A stretch of 64,000 nucleotides of DNA from Candidatus Hydrogenedentota bacterium (GCA_026415215.1 JAOAHN010000084.1:50270-114269), one strand, 5' to 3'; shown: positions 38,083-48,277, numbered from the stretch's first letter. Numbers and translations: made by a program. Notes: generated from the sequence alone by a model not told the origin.

Positions 38083-39630
38083 ATGGATTCTCTACTACAA
38101 TTTGTAAGGGGTGTTAGGGAATTTTGGTCTCAGTTAAATCTCAGTGCACGGGTGGTAATAAGTGTGTCATTTTTTGTTGTATTTGCTGGATTACTTTTGA
38201 TTGTATATATGGGGGTGCGCACTGATTATGTATTGCTTTCCTCTGGATTATCTCCGCAAGACATCGCTAAGGCTACAGATGTTCTTTCCAGACAGGGCAT
38301 TAACTATAGGGTAAGCGAAGATGGCTCGAGTTTGTATGTGCCTGCAAGCAGTAGGAGCTCTGCTCAACTTGCTTTAGCTCAGAGCGATGTTCCTGTAGGA
38401 AGACCTGTGCCACCAGGTTGGGAATTATTTTCTACTACAGAGTTGATGACAAACCAATGGTTACAAAATGTGAAATTTATGAGAGCATTACAAGGCGAAA
38501 TCCAGAAGCAACTAAATGCTTTTGATTTTGTAAATAGCTCCTATGTTCTCATAAGGGAGGCGAAGGAAGAGTTATTTGTATCGGAGCAGAAGCCATCTGA
38601 AGCGGCGGTGACCTTAGATCTAAAGAGACCTTTGACGAAACAAGAGATTAAGGGTATTGTAAGTATAGTAGACCATGCAGGGGGAGCAAATCTTCACCCA
38701 GGGAATATTACGGTGGTCAGTACGAAGGGAGAGATTTTATATTTGCCTCCGCAACCCGGATTTGCCTCAATAGCAAGTTCGAAGCTCGAACTAATTGCGG
38801 ATTGGGAAAAGCAAAGAGAAGCTAAGGTAATGGCAAAGCTGAGGGATTTGGGAGTAAGAGGAACAGTTTCTGTCAGCGCAAAGCTTGATTTTGAGTCATC
38901 TGAAGAAGTGGAAGAGCGAGTTTCAGAAGGAACAGAGATAAGCACATCTACTACAGAAACCTCAAATGAGACGACAGAGAGGGCTCCTGAAGGAGCTCCA
39001 GGCGTAACTGCGAATGTTCCAGAGGCTACAACACCTGGAAGTGTAACCTCTAAAGAAACTACCACCGAGGAAATAGTGAATTATGAACCTACCAGATTAA
39101 CCAAGAGGACGAAGAAAGAAGGAGGCAATGTAGAAAAATTCTTAGTGACGCTTGTTGTTGAGGGAGATTATCAGGAGACGCAAGATGCGGAGGGTAAGAA
39201 AACGCGGAATTATTTGGGTTTGACAGACGAAAAAAGAAAAATGTATAGAGATTTAGTTCTATCAGCGGTAGGTGAGGGAGATGTTCCAACCGAAGTTTTA
39301 GTGTATGATCAGCCATTTGGAATTCCTGAAGGTGTTTCAGAGGTTCCGAGTGCAGAAAGTGTTTTTGGTTGGGAGAATTTGATAACACCCATTACTATTT
39401 TTGCCCAATTGGTAGCGATTAGTGTAGTATTTTTAATTTTGAGGTCCATTTTGAAGAGAACTGTATCCGAAAGACCTATAGAAGAAGTTGAGGAAGTTGT
39501 GTTACCTGAAGCGACAAAAGAGGATATAAGAAGGCAGGAAGTGGCAAGGGAAATAGCTCGACTTGCATTAGATGAACCAGAATCAACAGCTTCACTAATT
39601 AGATCTTGGTTAGCAGAAGGAGAAGAGTAA
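38083..39630 (+). CDS. fliF: Flagellar M-ring protein FliF
   Basis: VLSSGLSPQDIAKATDVLSRQGINYRVSEDGSSLYVPA ... EIQKQLNAFDFVNSSYVLI. Confidence 0.95.
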   Translation: MDSLLQFVRGVREFWSQLNLSARVVISVSFFVVFAGLLLIVYMGVRTDYVLLSSGLSPQDIAKATDVLSRQGINYRVSEDGSSLYVPASSRSSAQLALAQSDVPVGRPVPPGWELFSTTELMTNQWLQNVKFMRALQGEIQKQLNAFDFVNSSYVLIREAKEELFVSEQKPSEAAVTLDLKRPLTKQEIKGIVSIVDHAGGANLHPGNITVVSTKGEILYLPPQPGFASIASSKLELIADWEKQREAKVMAKLRDLGVRGTVSVSAKLDFESSEEVEERVSEGTEISTSTTETSNETTERAPEGAPGVTANVPEATTPGSVTSKETTTEEIVNYEPTRLTKRTKKEGGNVEKFLVTLVVEGDYQETQDAEGKKTRNYLGLTDEKRKMYRDLVLSAVGEGDVPTEVLVYDQPFGIPEGVSEVPSAESVFGWENLITPITIFAQLVAISVVFLILRSILKRTVSERPIEEVEEVVLPEATKEDIRRQEVAREIARLALDEPESTASLIRSWLAEGEE

Positions 39631-39631
39631 T

Positions 39632-40669
39632 ACGACGCCGAAAAAAGAGACAAAAGAATCTGAAAAACTTACAGGAAGGAAGAAAGCGGCTATCTTGCTT
39701 GCATGTTTGGGACCTGAATATGCAAGCAAGATAATGGCTTACTTGAGAGAATCTGAGGTTGATCAGCTAACTTTAGATATAGCTGCTCTTGGAACAATAG
39801 ATCCCGATTTAAAAGCAAAGGTGTTTGATGAGTTTTTTCAAATGGCAGAAGCAAAGAGGTTTGTGTCAGAGGGTGGGATCGAGTTAGCGAAAGAGTTGCT
39901 TGAGAAGTCATTTGGGCCTCAAAAGGCGATAGAGATTCTTGGAAGGTTACAAAGTTCTTTGCAAGAGGTACCCTTCCAGTTTTTGAAGAAAGCTGACCCG
40001 GCTCAAATAGGAAGCTTTATTCAAGAAGAACATCCTCAAACTATAGCGTTAATCTTAGCCCACTTGGATCCTAAAGTTTCTGCATTAGCTTTAACATCTC
40101 TTCCTCCCGATGTTCAAGCAGATGTTGTTTACCGTATTGCTACGATGGATAGAACCGCTCCTGAAATAGTGAGAGAGGTGGAGAGAGTTTTGGAGAGAAA
40201 GATGTCGGCAATTTTTACTCAGGGGTTCACATTTGCAGGGGGTGTTAAAGAGGTAGCAGAAATACTTAATCTTGTTGAGAGATCTACAGAGAAGACTATT
40301 ATGGAAAAGTTACAGGAGAGAGACCCTGAACTTGCAAATGAAATAAATAAACTTATGTTTACATTTGATGATTTAATTTATGTGGACGATGCAGGGATCC
40401 AAAAATCTTTGAGAGAGATCGACTCGAAGGATCTTGCCCTTGCTTTGAAGGGCGCTACGGATGAAGTTAAAGAAAAGATATTTAAGAATATGTCTGAAAG
40501 AGCTCGCGAGATGCTAAAGGAAGAAATTGAGTTTATGGGACCAGTTAGATTAAAAAATGTGGAAGAGGCTCAACAGAGAATAGTTGCGGTAATTAGGAGG
40601 TTAGAAGAAGCGGGTGAAGTTATAATAATGGGTAGAGGAGAAGGAGGAGGTGAAGAAATTTTAGTATGA
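39632..40669 (+). CDS. fliG: Flagellar motor switch protein FliG (non-canonical start, ACG at 39632 or 39635)
   Basis: Reading frame upstream of the ORF-track start (39695, TTG) encodes the conserved N-terminus KLTGRKKAAILLACLGPEYA; open back to a TAG at 39611; core IQEEHPQTIALILAHLDPKVSALALTSLP. Confidence 0.9.
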   Translation, partial: TTPKKETKESEKLTGRKKAAILLACLGPEYASKIMAYLRESEVDQLTLDIAALGTIDPDLKAKVFDEFFQMAEAKRFVSEGGIELAKELLEKSFGPQKAIEILGRLQSSLQEVPFQFLKKADPAQIGSFIQEEHPQTIALILAHLDPKVSALALTSLPPDVQADVVYRIATMDRTAPEIVREVERVLERKMSAIFTQGFTFAGGVKEVAEILNLVERSTEKTIMEKLQERDPELANEINKLMFTFDDLIYVDDAGIQKSLREIDSKDLALALKGATDEVKEKIFKNMSERAREMLKEEIEFMGPVRLKNVEEAQQRIVAVIRRLEEAGEVIIMGRGEGGGEEILV

Positions 40670-40697
40670 TTTACGGGAAAGGTAAAGATTTCCATAA

Positions 40698-41390
40698 ATG
40701 AGTGTTGAGAAATATTCTAAAATAATTAAAGAGTTGTTAGAGGTTGAGCCTTTATCAAAGGATAGGTTGAGAGAATATCCGTCGATATCTGAGGAAAAAC
40801 AAGGCGGGACTTTGCCCATTACCATAGATGAACTTCGTGAAATGATTCTTGAAGAAATTCGTGAAGAGGCAGAAAAACTTAAGAGAGAATCCATTGAAAG
40901 GGGATTTAATGAAGGTAAGGAAGAGGGAATTAAAATCTACCTACAAGAGATGGATAATATACGAATCTTTTTTGAGAACTTGAAGAATGAGTTAGATAAG
41001 AAGCTCCGTGATTTTATCGAAAGTTTAACTACTGAGGCAGTAGCTCTTTCCTTGAAAGTGGCAAGTAAGGTAGTTGCTACTTATGTTGAAGTGGACCAGA
41101 ATTTGGTAGCGAGACTTCTAAAAGAAACTTTTTATGAAATTGGTGATTCGAGAGATGTAAAAGTATTAGTCAATCCTCTTGATTTAGAGGTTGCTAAGAG
41201 AGTTTTAGATGAATTAGCAAAAGGTAATAATTTGTGGAAGATAAACATACAACCGAGTTCGGAAGTCTCGAAAGGAGGGTGCATAGTAGAGACATCTACA
41301 AGATTCATAGATAATCAAGTAGATACGCGGTTTAATCAGCTAGTGGAGGAGATAAAGGGAAGACTTATGGAGGAGGGTGAAAGTGCTTGA
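40698..41390 (+). CDS. fliH: Flagellar assembly protein FliH
   Basis: Position between fliG and fliI; charged coiled coil; LKVASKVVATYVEVDQNLVARLLKETFYEIGDSRDVKVLVNPLDLEVAKRVL. Confidence 0.88.
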   Translation: MSVEKYSKIIKELLEVEPLSKDRLREYPSISEEKQGGTLPITIDELREMILEEIREEAEKLKRESIERGFNEGKEEGIKIYLQEMDNIRIFFENLKNELDKKLRDFIESLTTEAVALSLKVASKVVATYVEVDQNLVARLLKETFYEIGDSRDVKVLVNPLDLEVAKRVLDELAKGNNLWKINIQPSSEVSKGGCIVETSTRFIDNQVDTRFNQLVEEIKGRLMEEGESA

Positions 41391-42693
41391 GAGTATCCTT
41401 TCTATAGTTGAGAAAAAGGCGATCTTAAAGGTGTGTGGTAAAGTAAAAAATGTAACTGGTATTGTTATAGAAGCGACGGGTCCCGAAATGAATGTTGGAG
41501 ACCTTTGTTATATATCATCTCGGGATAGGAAGCAAAAGGTCCCTGCTGAGGTAGTTGGGTTTAGAGACGGGCTGTACCAGATAATGGCATTGTCAGAAGT
41601 TTATGGTTTGGGTCCTGATTATATCCTAATACCTACATATGCCCAGAGGTCAGTAGGAGTCGGAGACTCATTACTTGGTAGGGTAATTGATGCTCTTGGG
41701 GTTCCCATAGATGGTAAGCCTCCCTATAGTATTACTGAAAGGAGACCTTTGTATGCAGAACCGCCATCTCCTATTTTTAGGCCGAGGGTTTTGAAACCGT
41801 TTATTACAGGAATTAAGTCGATAGATGGATGTATTACTTGTGGTAAGGGGCAAAGAGTAGCTATATTGTCAGGAAGCGGGGTTGGGAAGAGTAAGCTGAT
41901 TGGGATGATCGCAAGAAACACTAAGGCGGATGTGAATGTAATTGCATTAGTGGGAGAGCGGGGAAAAGAGGTTAGAGAGTTTCTTGAGTTAGATTTAGGA
42001 GAAGAGGGATTGAAGAGATCAGTTGTAGTTGTTGCTACTTCTCATGAGTCTCCTCTTAGAAGGATAAGTGCTGGTTATGTTGCAACTACCATAGCGGAGT
42101 ATTTTAGAGATAAAGGTGCAGATGTCCTATTAATGATGGATTCTATAACAAGGTTTGCAATGGCTCGTAGAGAGATAGGATTGTCAATAGGTGAGCCACC
42201 TGCCACAAAAGGATATACTCCCTCAGTATTTAGTTTATTGCCGAAGTTGTTGGAGAGAGTTGGGACTTCAGAAAGAGGAACAATCACAGGATTTTATACA
42301 GTTTTGGTTGAAGCAGATGATTTGAACGATCCTATAGGGGATGCTGTAAGAAGCATAACAGATGGGCATATATCATTATCTCGTGCCTTAGCAGTCCGAG
42401 GGCATTATCCTCCAGTGGATGTTTTGGAAAGTGTAAGTAGATCTATGCTTGAAGTTACTGAGGAGGAACATAGGGAACTCGCAAGGAAGATTAGAAGTGT
42501 CCTTGCGGTATATAGAGATGCTGAGGACCTCATAAATATAGGTGCCTATGTGCCAGGAAGTAACCGTGAGATTGATGAGGCGATAGTGCTTTTGCCGAAG
42601 ATTAGAAAATTTCTGATTCAGGACTTGTATGAAAAAGTAGAGTGGAGCGAGATGATTCAACAAATGAAGGTCGCTGTGAGAGGTAATGGATGA
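41383..42693 (+). CDS. fliI: Flagellum-specific ATP synthase FliI
   Basis: GQRVAILSGSGVGKSKLIGMIARNTKADVNVIALVGERGKEVREF ... LLMMDSITRFAMARREIGLS; GTG at 41383 best spaced from AGGAGG. Confidence 0.96.
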   Translation: MLESILSIVEKKAILKVCGKVKNVTGIVIEATGPEMNVGDLCYISSRDRKQKVPAEVVGFRDGLYQIMALSEVYGLGPDYILIPTYAQRSVGVGDSLLGRVIDALGVPIDGKPPYSITERRPLYAEPPSPIFRPRVLKPFITGIKSIDGCITCGKGQRVAILSGSGVGKSKLIGMIARNTKADVNVIALVGERGKEVREFLELDLGEEGLKRSVVVVATSHESPLRRISAGYVATTIAEYFRDKGADVLLMMDSITRFAMARREIGLSIGEPPATKGYTPSVFSLLPKLLERVGTSERGTITGFYTVLVEADDLNDPIGDAVRSITDGHISLSRALAVRGHYPPVDVLESVSRSMLEVTEEEHRELARKIRSVLAVYRDAEDLINIGAYVPGSNREIDEAIVLLPKIRKFLIQDLYEKVEWSEMIQQMKVAVRGNG

Positions 42694-43130
42694 GTAAGAG
42701 AGACTTGGAAAGAATGTCTTTGCTTGCAAGAATTAAAAGATTAGAGGAAAGACTTTGTGCACAGGAGTTCTCAAAAGTTAGAAAAAATATAGTCAGTGTT
42801 GAGGATAGAATAGGTCAGGTAAATGAGGAAAAAGGGGCAGTTTTTAGATGTATTGAAGACTCGTTTCTTACATCTAATATGGAAGAAGTAAACAGGTATT
42901 ATGATTACGCAAATTATCTTGAGAAGGAGAAAGATACACTCATAAGTAGGTTGGAGGAATTAAAGAAAGAGGAAGAACTTAAAAGAGCAGAATTAGAGAA
43001 GAAAATGCAAAAGAGAAAAATATTTGAAAATTTAAAGGATAGAAAAGAAGAACATATAATTAATTGGATAAATAAAGAGTTTCAAAAGACTTTGGACGAC
43101 ATTATCATTTCAAGATGGAATAAAGTTTAG
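42690..43130 (+). CDS. fliJ: FliJ-like flagellar export chaperone
   Basis: Small coiled-coil ORF overlapping fliI by 4 bp; position and composition. Confidence 0.75.
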   Translation: MSKRDLERMSLLARIKRLEERLCAQEFSKVRKNIVSVEDRIGQVNEEKGAVFRCIEDSFLTSNMEEVNRYYDYANYLEKEKDTLISRLEELKKEEELKRAELEKKMQKRKIFENLKDRKEEHIINWINKEFQKTLDDIIISRWNKV

Positions 43131-43151
43131 TAGGTTTGCGAGGTAGCTGAA

Positions 43152-43727
43152 ATGCGGATGCTTATAATGTTAATAGTCTCTGTAATTTCTTTCATTAGTA
43201 CTCTTGTATTAATTCTTTTTATTACAGGTAACTTTTCCAGAGAATCTTTGATTAGACTGTGGAATAGAGGAGAATCGCAACCTTTTCAAGTTTATACTCC
43301 TGCCACAGCTAATTCAGAAGACGAGTTAACAGGCTTGATAGAACAGATAAAGAAAAAAGAAGAGGAACTTAGAAAAAAGGAAGAGGAACTAAATAGGAAG
43401 GAGCAAGAGCTGAAAAATGTATCACAGCAATTGCAAGAACTTCAGTCACAAATAGAACTTTCACAGAACGAATTGACTAAAAAATTGGGCGAAGATGTTC
43501 AAGAAAGAGATGCGAGAATCCGAACCATTGCTATTACTCTTGCTGAGATGAAGCCAGATAAGGCGGCAGAAAGGTTAAAGACTATGTCGCCGGATGAAAT
43601 AGCGGAAATATTATCTTATGTCAAACCCAAGGAAAGGGGAAAAATAGTAGAGGCAATGGATGCTCAATTAGCTTCTCAAGTCCTTCAGTCCCTTCAAAAA
43701 GTGAAGCCTGGTAAGTCCACACTATAA
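43152..43727 (+). CDS. MotE-like flagellar protein (MgtE-N-type domain)
   Basis: N-terminal TM, coiled coil, then AEMKPDKAAERLKTMSPDEIAEILSYVKPKERGKIVEAMDAQLASQVLQSL. Confidence 0.8.
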   Translation: MRMLIMLIVSVISFISTLVLILFITGNFSRESLIRLWNRGESQPFQVYTPATANSEDELTGLIEQIKKKEEELRKKEEELNRKEQELKNVSQQLQELQSQIELSQNELTKKLGEDVQERDARIRTIAITLAEMKPDKAAERLKTMSPDEIAEILSYVKPKERGKIVEAMDAQLASQVLQSLQKVKPGKSTL

Positions 43728-43821
43728 TTTACCAGAGTATTTTTGTATTTAGCCCATCCTTTTCTTGATTACATCCACCTATTTAGGAGTAGTTTCTTAA
43801 ATTAAAAGAAGGAGAGGTAAT

Positions 43822-45363
43822 ATGGAGGGCGTTTTTTTCAATCTTTTTCCCAAAAATTTGATGCCCACTCTTACTGAGATGGGGCGAGTCGAACTCTCTA
43901 CGGTTAATACAAGTGGGTCGGGAGAATTTGATTATCAAAATGGAAAGGAAAATGAAATTTTTTCTCAGTTGATTGCAAGTTTGCTCGTTCATTTCAAAGA
44001 ATGCCAAATTGAGAGCTTAAAAAAAGATGGTGGGGGATTAGTCGAGGTAAGTTCAGTGGATTCTAATGAGAAGATTGATAATGTTTGTCCGAATGAAGGA
44101 GGGGAGATAATTATATCTCCGTCTAAGGAAATTTCATTAAAACAAATTCCTGTATTAGAAAGTGATGTATCGCAGTTTTTAGTGGATTTGTCTGTAGGTT
44201 CTAAAGATATAAAAAGTATATTAGTTGGTGATAGCAAAGCTCATTTAGAAGAACTAAGGAGTGAGGAGAACATTAAGGTTACTCAACCTTCAGTTTTTGC
44301 TTCTGGTGATATCAAACTGCTTTTGGATGAGGAATCTTCAGAAGGAATTTCTGAAAAAATTAAAGAAGATTTTTTGAGAATCTTAGCGAGGAAATTCTCG
44401 CAGGAGAGAGAGAGGGTTGGAGGTAAAATTGAAATAGCAACTCTTCCCTCTAACCAATCTTTAGTCCACAATTCAGAGGATGATAAGACTGTTAGATTGG
44501 CGGAGAGGTCTATTGAAAGTGCTTTCTCAACTAAACTATCTTGCGATGTATATAGGTTTGCAGGAAAAACTGCCAAAGACACACAAAATAACAATGAGAT
44601 ATCCAAAGCATTTAACTTATTAGATGGGATAGATGATGGCGTAGATAATATCTCTTCAGGAAGTCAGTCTCAATATGCGGAAGGCTCTAAAGAAAATATC
44701 GAAAAACTAACCGCTGAGATTTTGAAGTTGCAAGGTAATAGCAGTAGAGATTCTGTAAAGATTAGCGGAGGCAGTTTCAAAGGAGAAAAGAAAGAATTAG
44801 GGAAGAGTAATGAAGAAAATTTAGTTTTGGATATTTCTACGGGTAGAAGAAATGAAGAGATGCTGGGTGTAAAGAGTGTTGTTAGGTGTAGTTCAGGTTC
44901 TCTGGATGATGCTTCGATCAAAGGAAACTATACAAAGGAAATACTTGACAAGGTGATCGAAACGGTTAGGTTTCTAAGGTATGGAGAAATAAAATCAATC
45001 GTAGTGAAGTTGAGACCTGAATGTTTAGGCGAGTTGGATGTGAAAGTGAATCACCACGGGGGCGAAGTTAATATCAAGTTAACTACCTCAACTCAGGATA
45101 CTCAAAGTATGTTATTAGGAAACATTAATCAATTGAAGGAATTCTTAAAGCAAGATGGAGTGCCTGTTCGTGAAATTCAAGTTGTGTTCACGGGAATGTG
45201 GTTAGAGACACCTAATTTTAATTCAAGTATGAACTTTCAGAGCAGGAATAATGATGAAGGTGTCTATCCAATATCTTCGGTCGAAGGGGAGGAGCCAGAA
45301 ATAGTTTCAGATGGATTAAATGGAAAAATTTACCATAGTGGGAATATAAATTACTGGGCATAG
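43822..45363 (+). CDS. fliK: Flagellar hook-length control protein FliK
   Basis: C-terminal Flg_hook domain IVVKLRPECLGELDVKVNHHGGEVNIKLTTSTQDTQSMLLGNINQLKEFLKQDGVPVREIQVVF. Confidence 0.9.
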   Translation: MEGVFFNLFPKNLMPTLTEMGRVELSTVNTSGSGEFDYQNGKENEIFSQLIASLLVHFKECQIESLKKDGGGLVEVSSVDSNEKIDNVCPNEGGEIIISPSKEISLKQIPVLESDVSQFLVDLSVGSKDIKSILVGDSKAHLEELRSEENIKVTQPSVFASGDIKLLLDEESSEGISEKIKEDFLRILARKFSQERERVGGKIEIATLPSNQSLVHNSEDDKTVRLAERSIESAFSTKLSCDVYRFAGKTAKDTQNNNEISKAFNLLDGIDDGVDNISSGSQSQYAEGSKENIEKLTAEILKLQGNSSRDSVKISGGSFKGEKKELGKSNEENLVLDISTGRRNEEMLGVKSVVRCSSGSLDDASIKGNYTKEILDKVIETVRFLRYGEIKSIVVKLRPECLGELDVKVNHHGGEVNIKLTTSTQDTQSMLLGNINQLKEFLKQDGVPVREIQVVFTGMWLETPNFNSSMNFQSRNNDEGVYPISSVEGEEPEIVSDGLNGKIYHSGNINYWA

Positions 45364-45374
45364 GAGAAAGGAAT

Positions 45375-46052
45375 ATGAATGCATTAGTTCAGTTTAAATC
45401 TAAAATTTATGGTACGGGATTGCCTACGCAGGCTGAAAGGGCACAGGCTAATAAGCGGATCCAGTCTATGTATCAAGCTAAGAGAATGGGGATTTTTAAA
45501 GATTACATAAGGCGGGTATATGGAGAAAAAATGGTTAAGAATTTGCATTTCAAAGGTGATAAATTAAGCAAGTCGAGTGTGAGTAAATCTGAACAGACTA
45601 CTTCACGGCAAACTTCTAATGTAGATGGTTCAAATACGGGAGCATCCAATGAAATTAGTGCAGATACCTTTTTGCAACTCCTTGTTATGCAAATGCAATA
45701 TCAAGACCCTTTGGAGCCGATTCAGAATACGGATATGCTTGCTCAATTAGCTCAGTTTTCCAATTTAGAGCAGGCAGTTGGAATTAATTCAAAGATGGAT
45801 TATCTACTTGTAGGCATGGGAAACTTAACATCGAGTTTACAGGCGTTATATGTTTCTTGTGCTCATCAGTTAATTGGCAAATATGTGGAGGGTTCTTCAA
45901 TTGATGGAGAATCTATAAAAGGGAGGGTTGAGTCGGTTGTGATGGAAAATGGGAATGTTATGGTGCTCGTGGGGGGAATTAAAGTACCTCTTGCTAACAT
46001 ACAGATGGTAAGTGATGTTACTAATAATTTTGATAATGGAGAAAGAAAGTAA
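45375..46052 (+). CDS. flgD: Flagellar hook capping protein FlgD
   Basis: ADTFLQLLVMQMQYQDPLEPIQNTDMLAQLAQFSNLEQAVGINSKMDYL. Confidence 0.95.
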   Translation: MNALVQFKSKIYGTGLPTQAERAQANKRIQSMYQAKRMGIFKDYIRRVYGEKMVKNLHFKGDKLSKSSVSKSEQTTSRQTSNVDGSNTGASNEISADTFLQLLVMQMQYQDPLEPIQNTDMLAQLAQFSNLEQAVGINSKMDYLLVGMGNLTSSLQALYVSCAHQLIGKYVEGSSIDGESIKGRVESVVMENGNVMVLVGGIKVPLANIQMVSDVTNNFDNGERK

Positions 46053-46078
46053 AAAACTTAACATAAGGAGGTAATACT

Positions 46079-47338
46079 ATGGGTATGGCAATGTTGACTG
46101 CTGTTACTGGTTTGCAAGCTCATCAGAGGAAATTGGATGTAATTGCCAATAACATAGCTAACATCAACACGGTAGGATTTCGTTCGTCTCGTGTTTTGTT
46201 TCAGAACTTGTTTTCTCAACTTTTGAGTGGTGGTTCTGCGCCAGTAGGAAATTTTGGTGGTTCCAATCCTCAACAAGTGGGATTAGGTGTAAAGATTGGA
46301 AGTATCGATATCAGTTTTCAACAAGGTTCTCTTCTGTATACAGGTGTTTCCTCAGATCTTGCTATTCAAGGGAATGGCTTTTTTATTTTGAGTGATGGTC
46401 AGAAAACTGCATACACAAGAGATGGCTCGTTTGATCTCAATGCCAGCGGTTATTTAATAGACCCTGCTACTGGGATGCGTGTTCAAGGGTATCTTGCTGA
46501 TGACCAGAGTAACATAGATACTAATCAGCCACCAAGAGATATTGTGATTCCAATAGGAAGTGCAGGTATTGTTAGACCGACAACACTGGTTAACTTAATT
46601 GGTAATTTGGACGCTGATGCACCGGTCTCCCCAAATCCAACTGTTGTTACGAGAACAATTGAGGTTTACGATTCGTTGGGAACACCACGATCAGTAACTA
46701 TAAGCTTTACTAAACAGGCCACCCCAGCAAATCAATGGTTATGGGAAACTACCTATGAGGGAAATGTAGTTGGGAGTGGAGCACTTACTTTCGATGTAAA
46801 TGGTGCGTTACCACCGGGAACTGAAGGAACTGTAACGATTCCTGGAAGTTTAATGAATACTAACGGATCTCAACCTGCTGACCTCGTTTTTGATATAGAC
46901 TTTTCAGAAGTTACCCAATTGGCTACAGGTAATAGTGTTGGAAGTGATGTAACGATAAGGTCTCAAGATGGTTTCCCGAGAGGTGTTCTACAGAGCTTCA
47001 ACATAGGAGCGAATGGAGAGATAATAGGGGTTTTTAGTAACGGGCTTACTCGTGTATTTGCTCAAGTAGCTCTTGCGACATTCTCTAATGTGGGGGGATT
47101 ACTGCAAGACGGAAATAACATGTTTCTTGAAACACCTGCTTCAGGTAGTGCGCAAGTAGGTCCACCAAGAACTGGTGGAAGAGGAATTGTTTCAGGAGGA
47201 GTTTTGGAGAGTTCAAATGTGGATCTTGGAAATGAGTTCAGTTCATTGATTATTACACAGCGTGGATTTCAAGCAAATGCAAGGACGATAACCGCTGCGG
47301 ACACTTTACTCCAAGAGACCGTGAATCTTGGAAGATAA
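46079..47338 (+). CDS. flgE: Flagellar hook protein FlgE
   Basis: LTAVTGLQAHQRKLDVIANNIANINTVGFRSSRVLFQNLFSQ ... SNVDLGNEFSSLIITQRGFQANARTITAADTLLQETVNLGR. Confidence 0.96.
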   Translation: MGMAMLTAVTGLQAHQRKLDVIANNIANINTVGFRSSRVLFQNLFSQLLSGGSAPVGNFGGSNPQQVGLGVKIGSIDISFQQGSLLYTGVSSDLAIQGNGFFILSDGQKTAYTRDGSFDLNASGYLIDPATGMRVQGYLADDQSNIDTNQPPRDIVIPIGSAGIVRPTTLVNLIGNLDADAPVSPNPTVVTRTIEVYDSLGTPRSVTISFTKQATPANQWLWETTYEGNVVGSGALTFDVNGALPPGTEGTVTIPGSLMNTNGSQPADLVFDIDFSEVTQLATGNSVGSDVTIRSQDGFPRGVLQSFNIGANGEIIGVFSNGLTRVFAQVALATFSNVGGLLQDGNNMFLETPASGSAQVGPPRTGGRGIVSGGVLESSNVDLGNEFSSLIITQRGFQANARTITAADTLLQETVNLGR

Positions 47339-47360
47339 TTTTGATAGGTAAATAAGAATG

Positions 47361-47398
47361 GCTGAGGTTGATAATTTTCAACCTCAGCTATTTTTTAA
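47361..47398 (+). terminator. Rho-independent terminator after flgE
   Basis: gctgaggttg-ataatttt-caacctcagc perfect 10-bp stem followed by TATTTTTT. Confidence 0.9.
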
Positions 47399-47470
47399 TA
47401 GCATAAGCTTTTGATAAAGTGATAAAATGATTGACACATTAAAACTTATGTTAATGGTGAGAGGGAACCT

Positions 47471-48244
47471 ATGGATCTCGCAACGGTCATAGGACTAATA
47501 GCAGGAATATCTTTAACATTCATTTCAATACTGATGGGGGGACAAATAAGTATCTTTATTAATATCCCATCGTTTGTGTTAGTTGTAGGTGGTACTATAT
47601 CTGCAACATTAATCAATTATCCTCTTGGGGAAGTATTGAAAGTTTTTAACACTGTAAAGAATTCATTTGTCCAAAAGCTACCCACTCCTGAGAACCTTAT
47701 AGAGAAAATTATTGAGTTTGCTACCATTGCACGAAGGGAGGGTATTCTTGCGCTTGAGGGACCTGCCTCAGAGTTGGATGACGAATTTTTACAAAGGGGG
47801 ATTCAACTTGCAATAGATGGAACTGCTCCGGAACTCTTGAAAGATATTCTTACTACAGAATTGGCGTTTATGGAAGATAGGCATTCCTTGGGGCAGTCAA
47901 TTCTTACAGCGATGGCTGCGTATGCCCCTGCTTTTGGTATGATAGGAACTTTGATTGGGTTAGTTCAGATGTTAGCTACTATGGAAGACCCTTCTCAAAT
48001 AGGAGTTGGAATGGCAATAGCTATTTTGACCACTCTATATGGTGCTTTGATTGCTAATTTGATTATGCTACCTTTAGCGGGAAAATTAAAGGTGCGAACA
48101 GCAGAGGAGCTACTATTGAGGGAGATAATAATAGAAGGGATTTTATCAATTCAGTCTGGTGACAATCCCAGAATAGTTGAGCAGAAACTAAAGGCTTTCA
48201 TTGCTCCTGAGATTCGAAAGAGAATAGTAACGGGTAGAAAGTGA
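47471..48244 (+). CDS. motA: Flagellar motor stator protein MotA
   Basis: YAPAFGMIGTLIGLVQMLATMEDPSQIGVGMAIAILTTLYGALIANLIMLPLAGKLK. Confidence 0.95.
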   Translation: MDLATVIGLIAGISLTFISILMGGQISIFINIPSFVLVVGGTISATLINYPLGEVLKVFNTVKNSFVQKLPTPENLIEKIIEFATIARREGILALEGPASELDDEFLQRGIQLAIDGTAPELLKDILTTELAFMEDRHSLGQSILTAMAAYAPAFGMIGTLIGLVQMLATMEDPSQIGVGMAIAILTTLYGALIANLIMLPLAGKLKVRTAEELLLREIIIEGILSIQSGDNPRIVEQKLKAFIAPEIRKRIVTGRK

Positions 48245-48277
48245 AGTTGTCCTATTTATATGGAAGGATAATTGTAC

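Noticed and set aside
39695-39697. TTG start for fliG given by the ORF track
   Set aside because: It would cut through the conserved KAAILLACLG motif of FliG.
47431-47460. TTGACA upstream of motA as a promoter
   Set aside because: No acceptable -10 element at 16-18 nt spacing.
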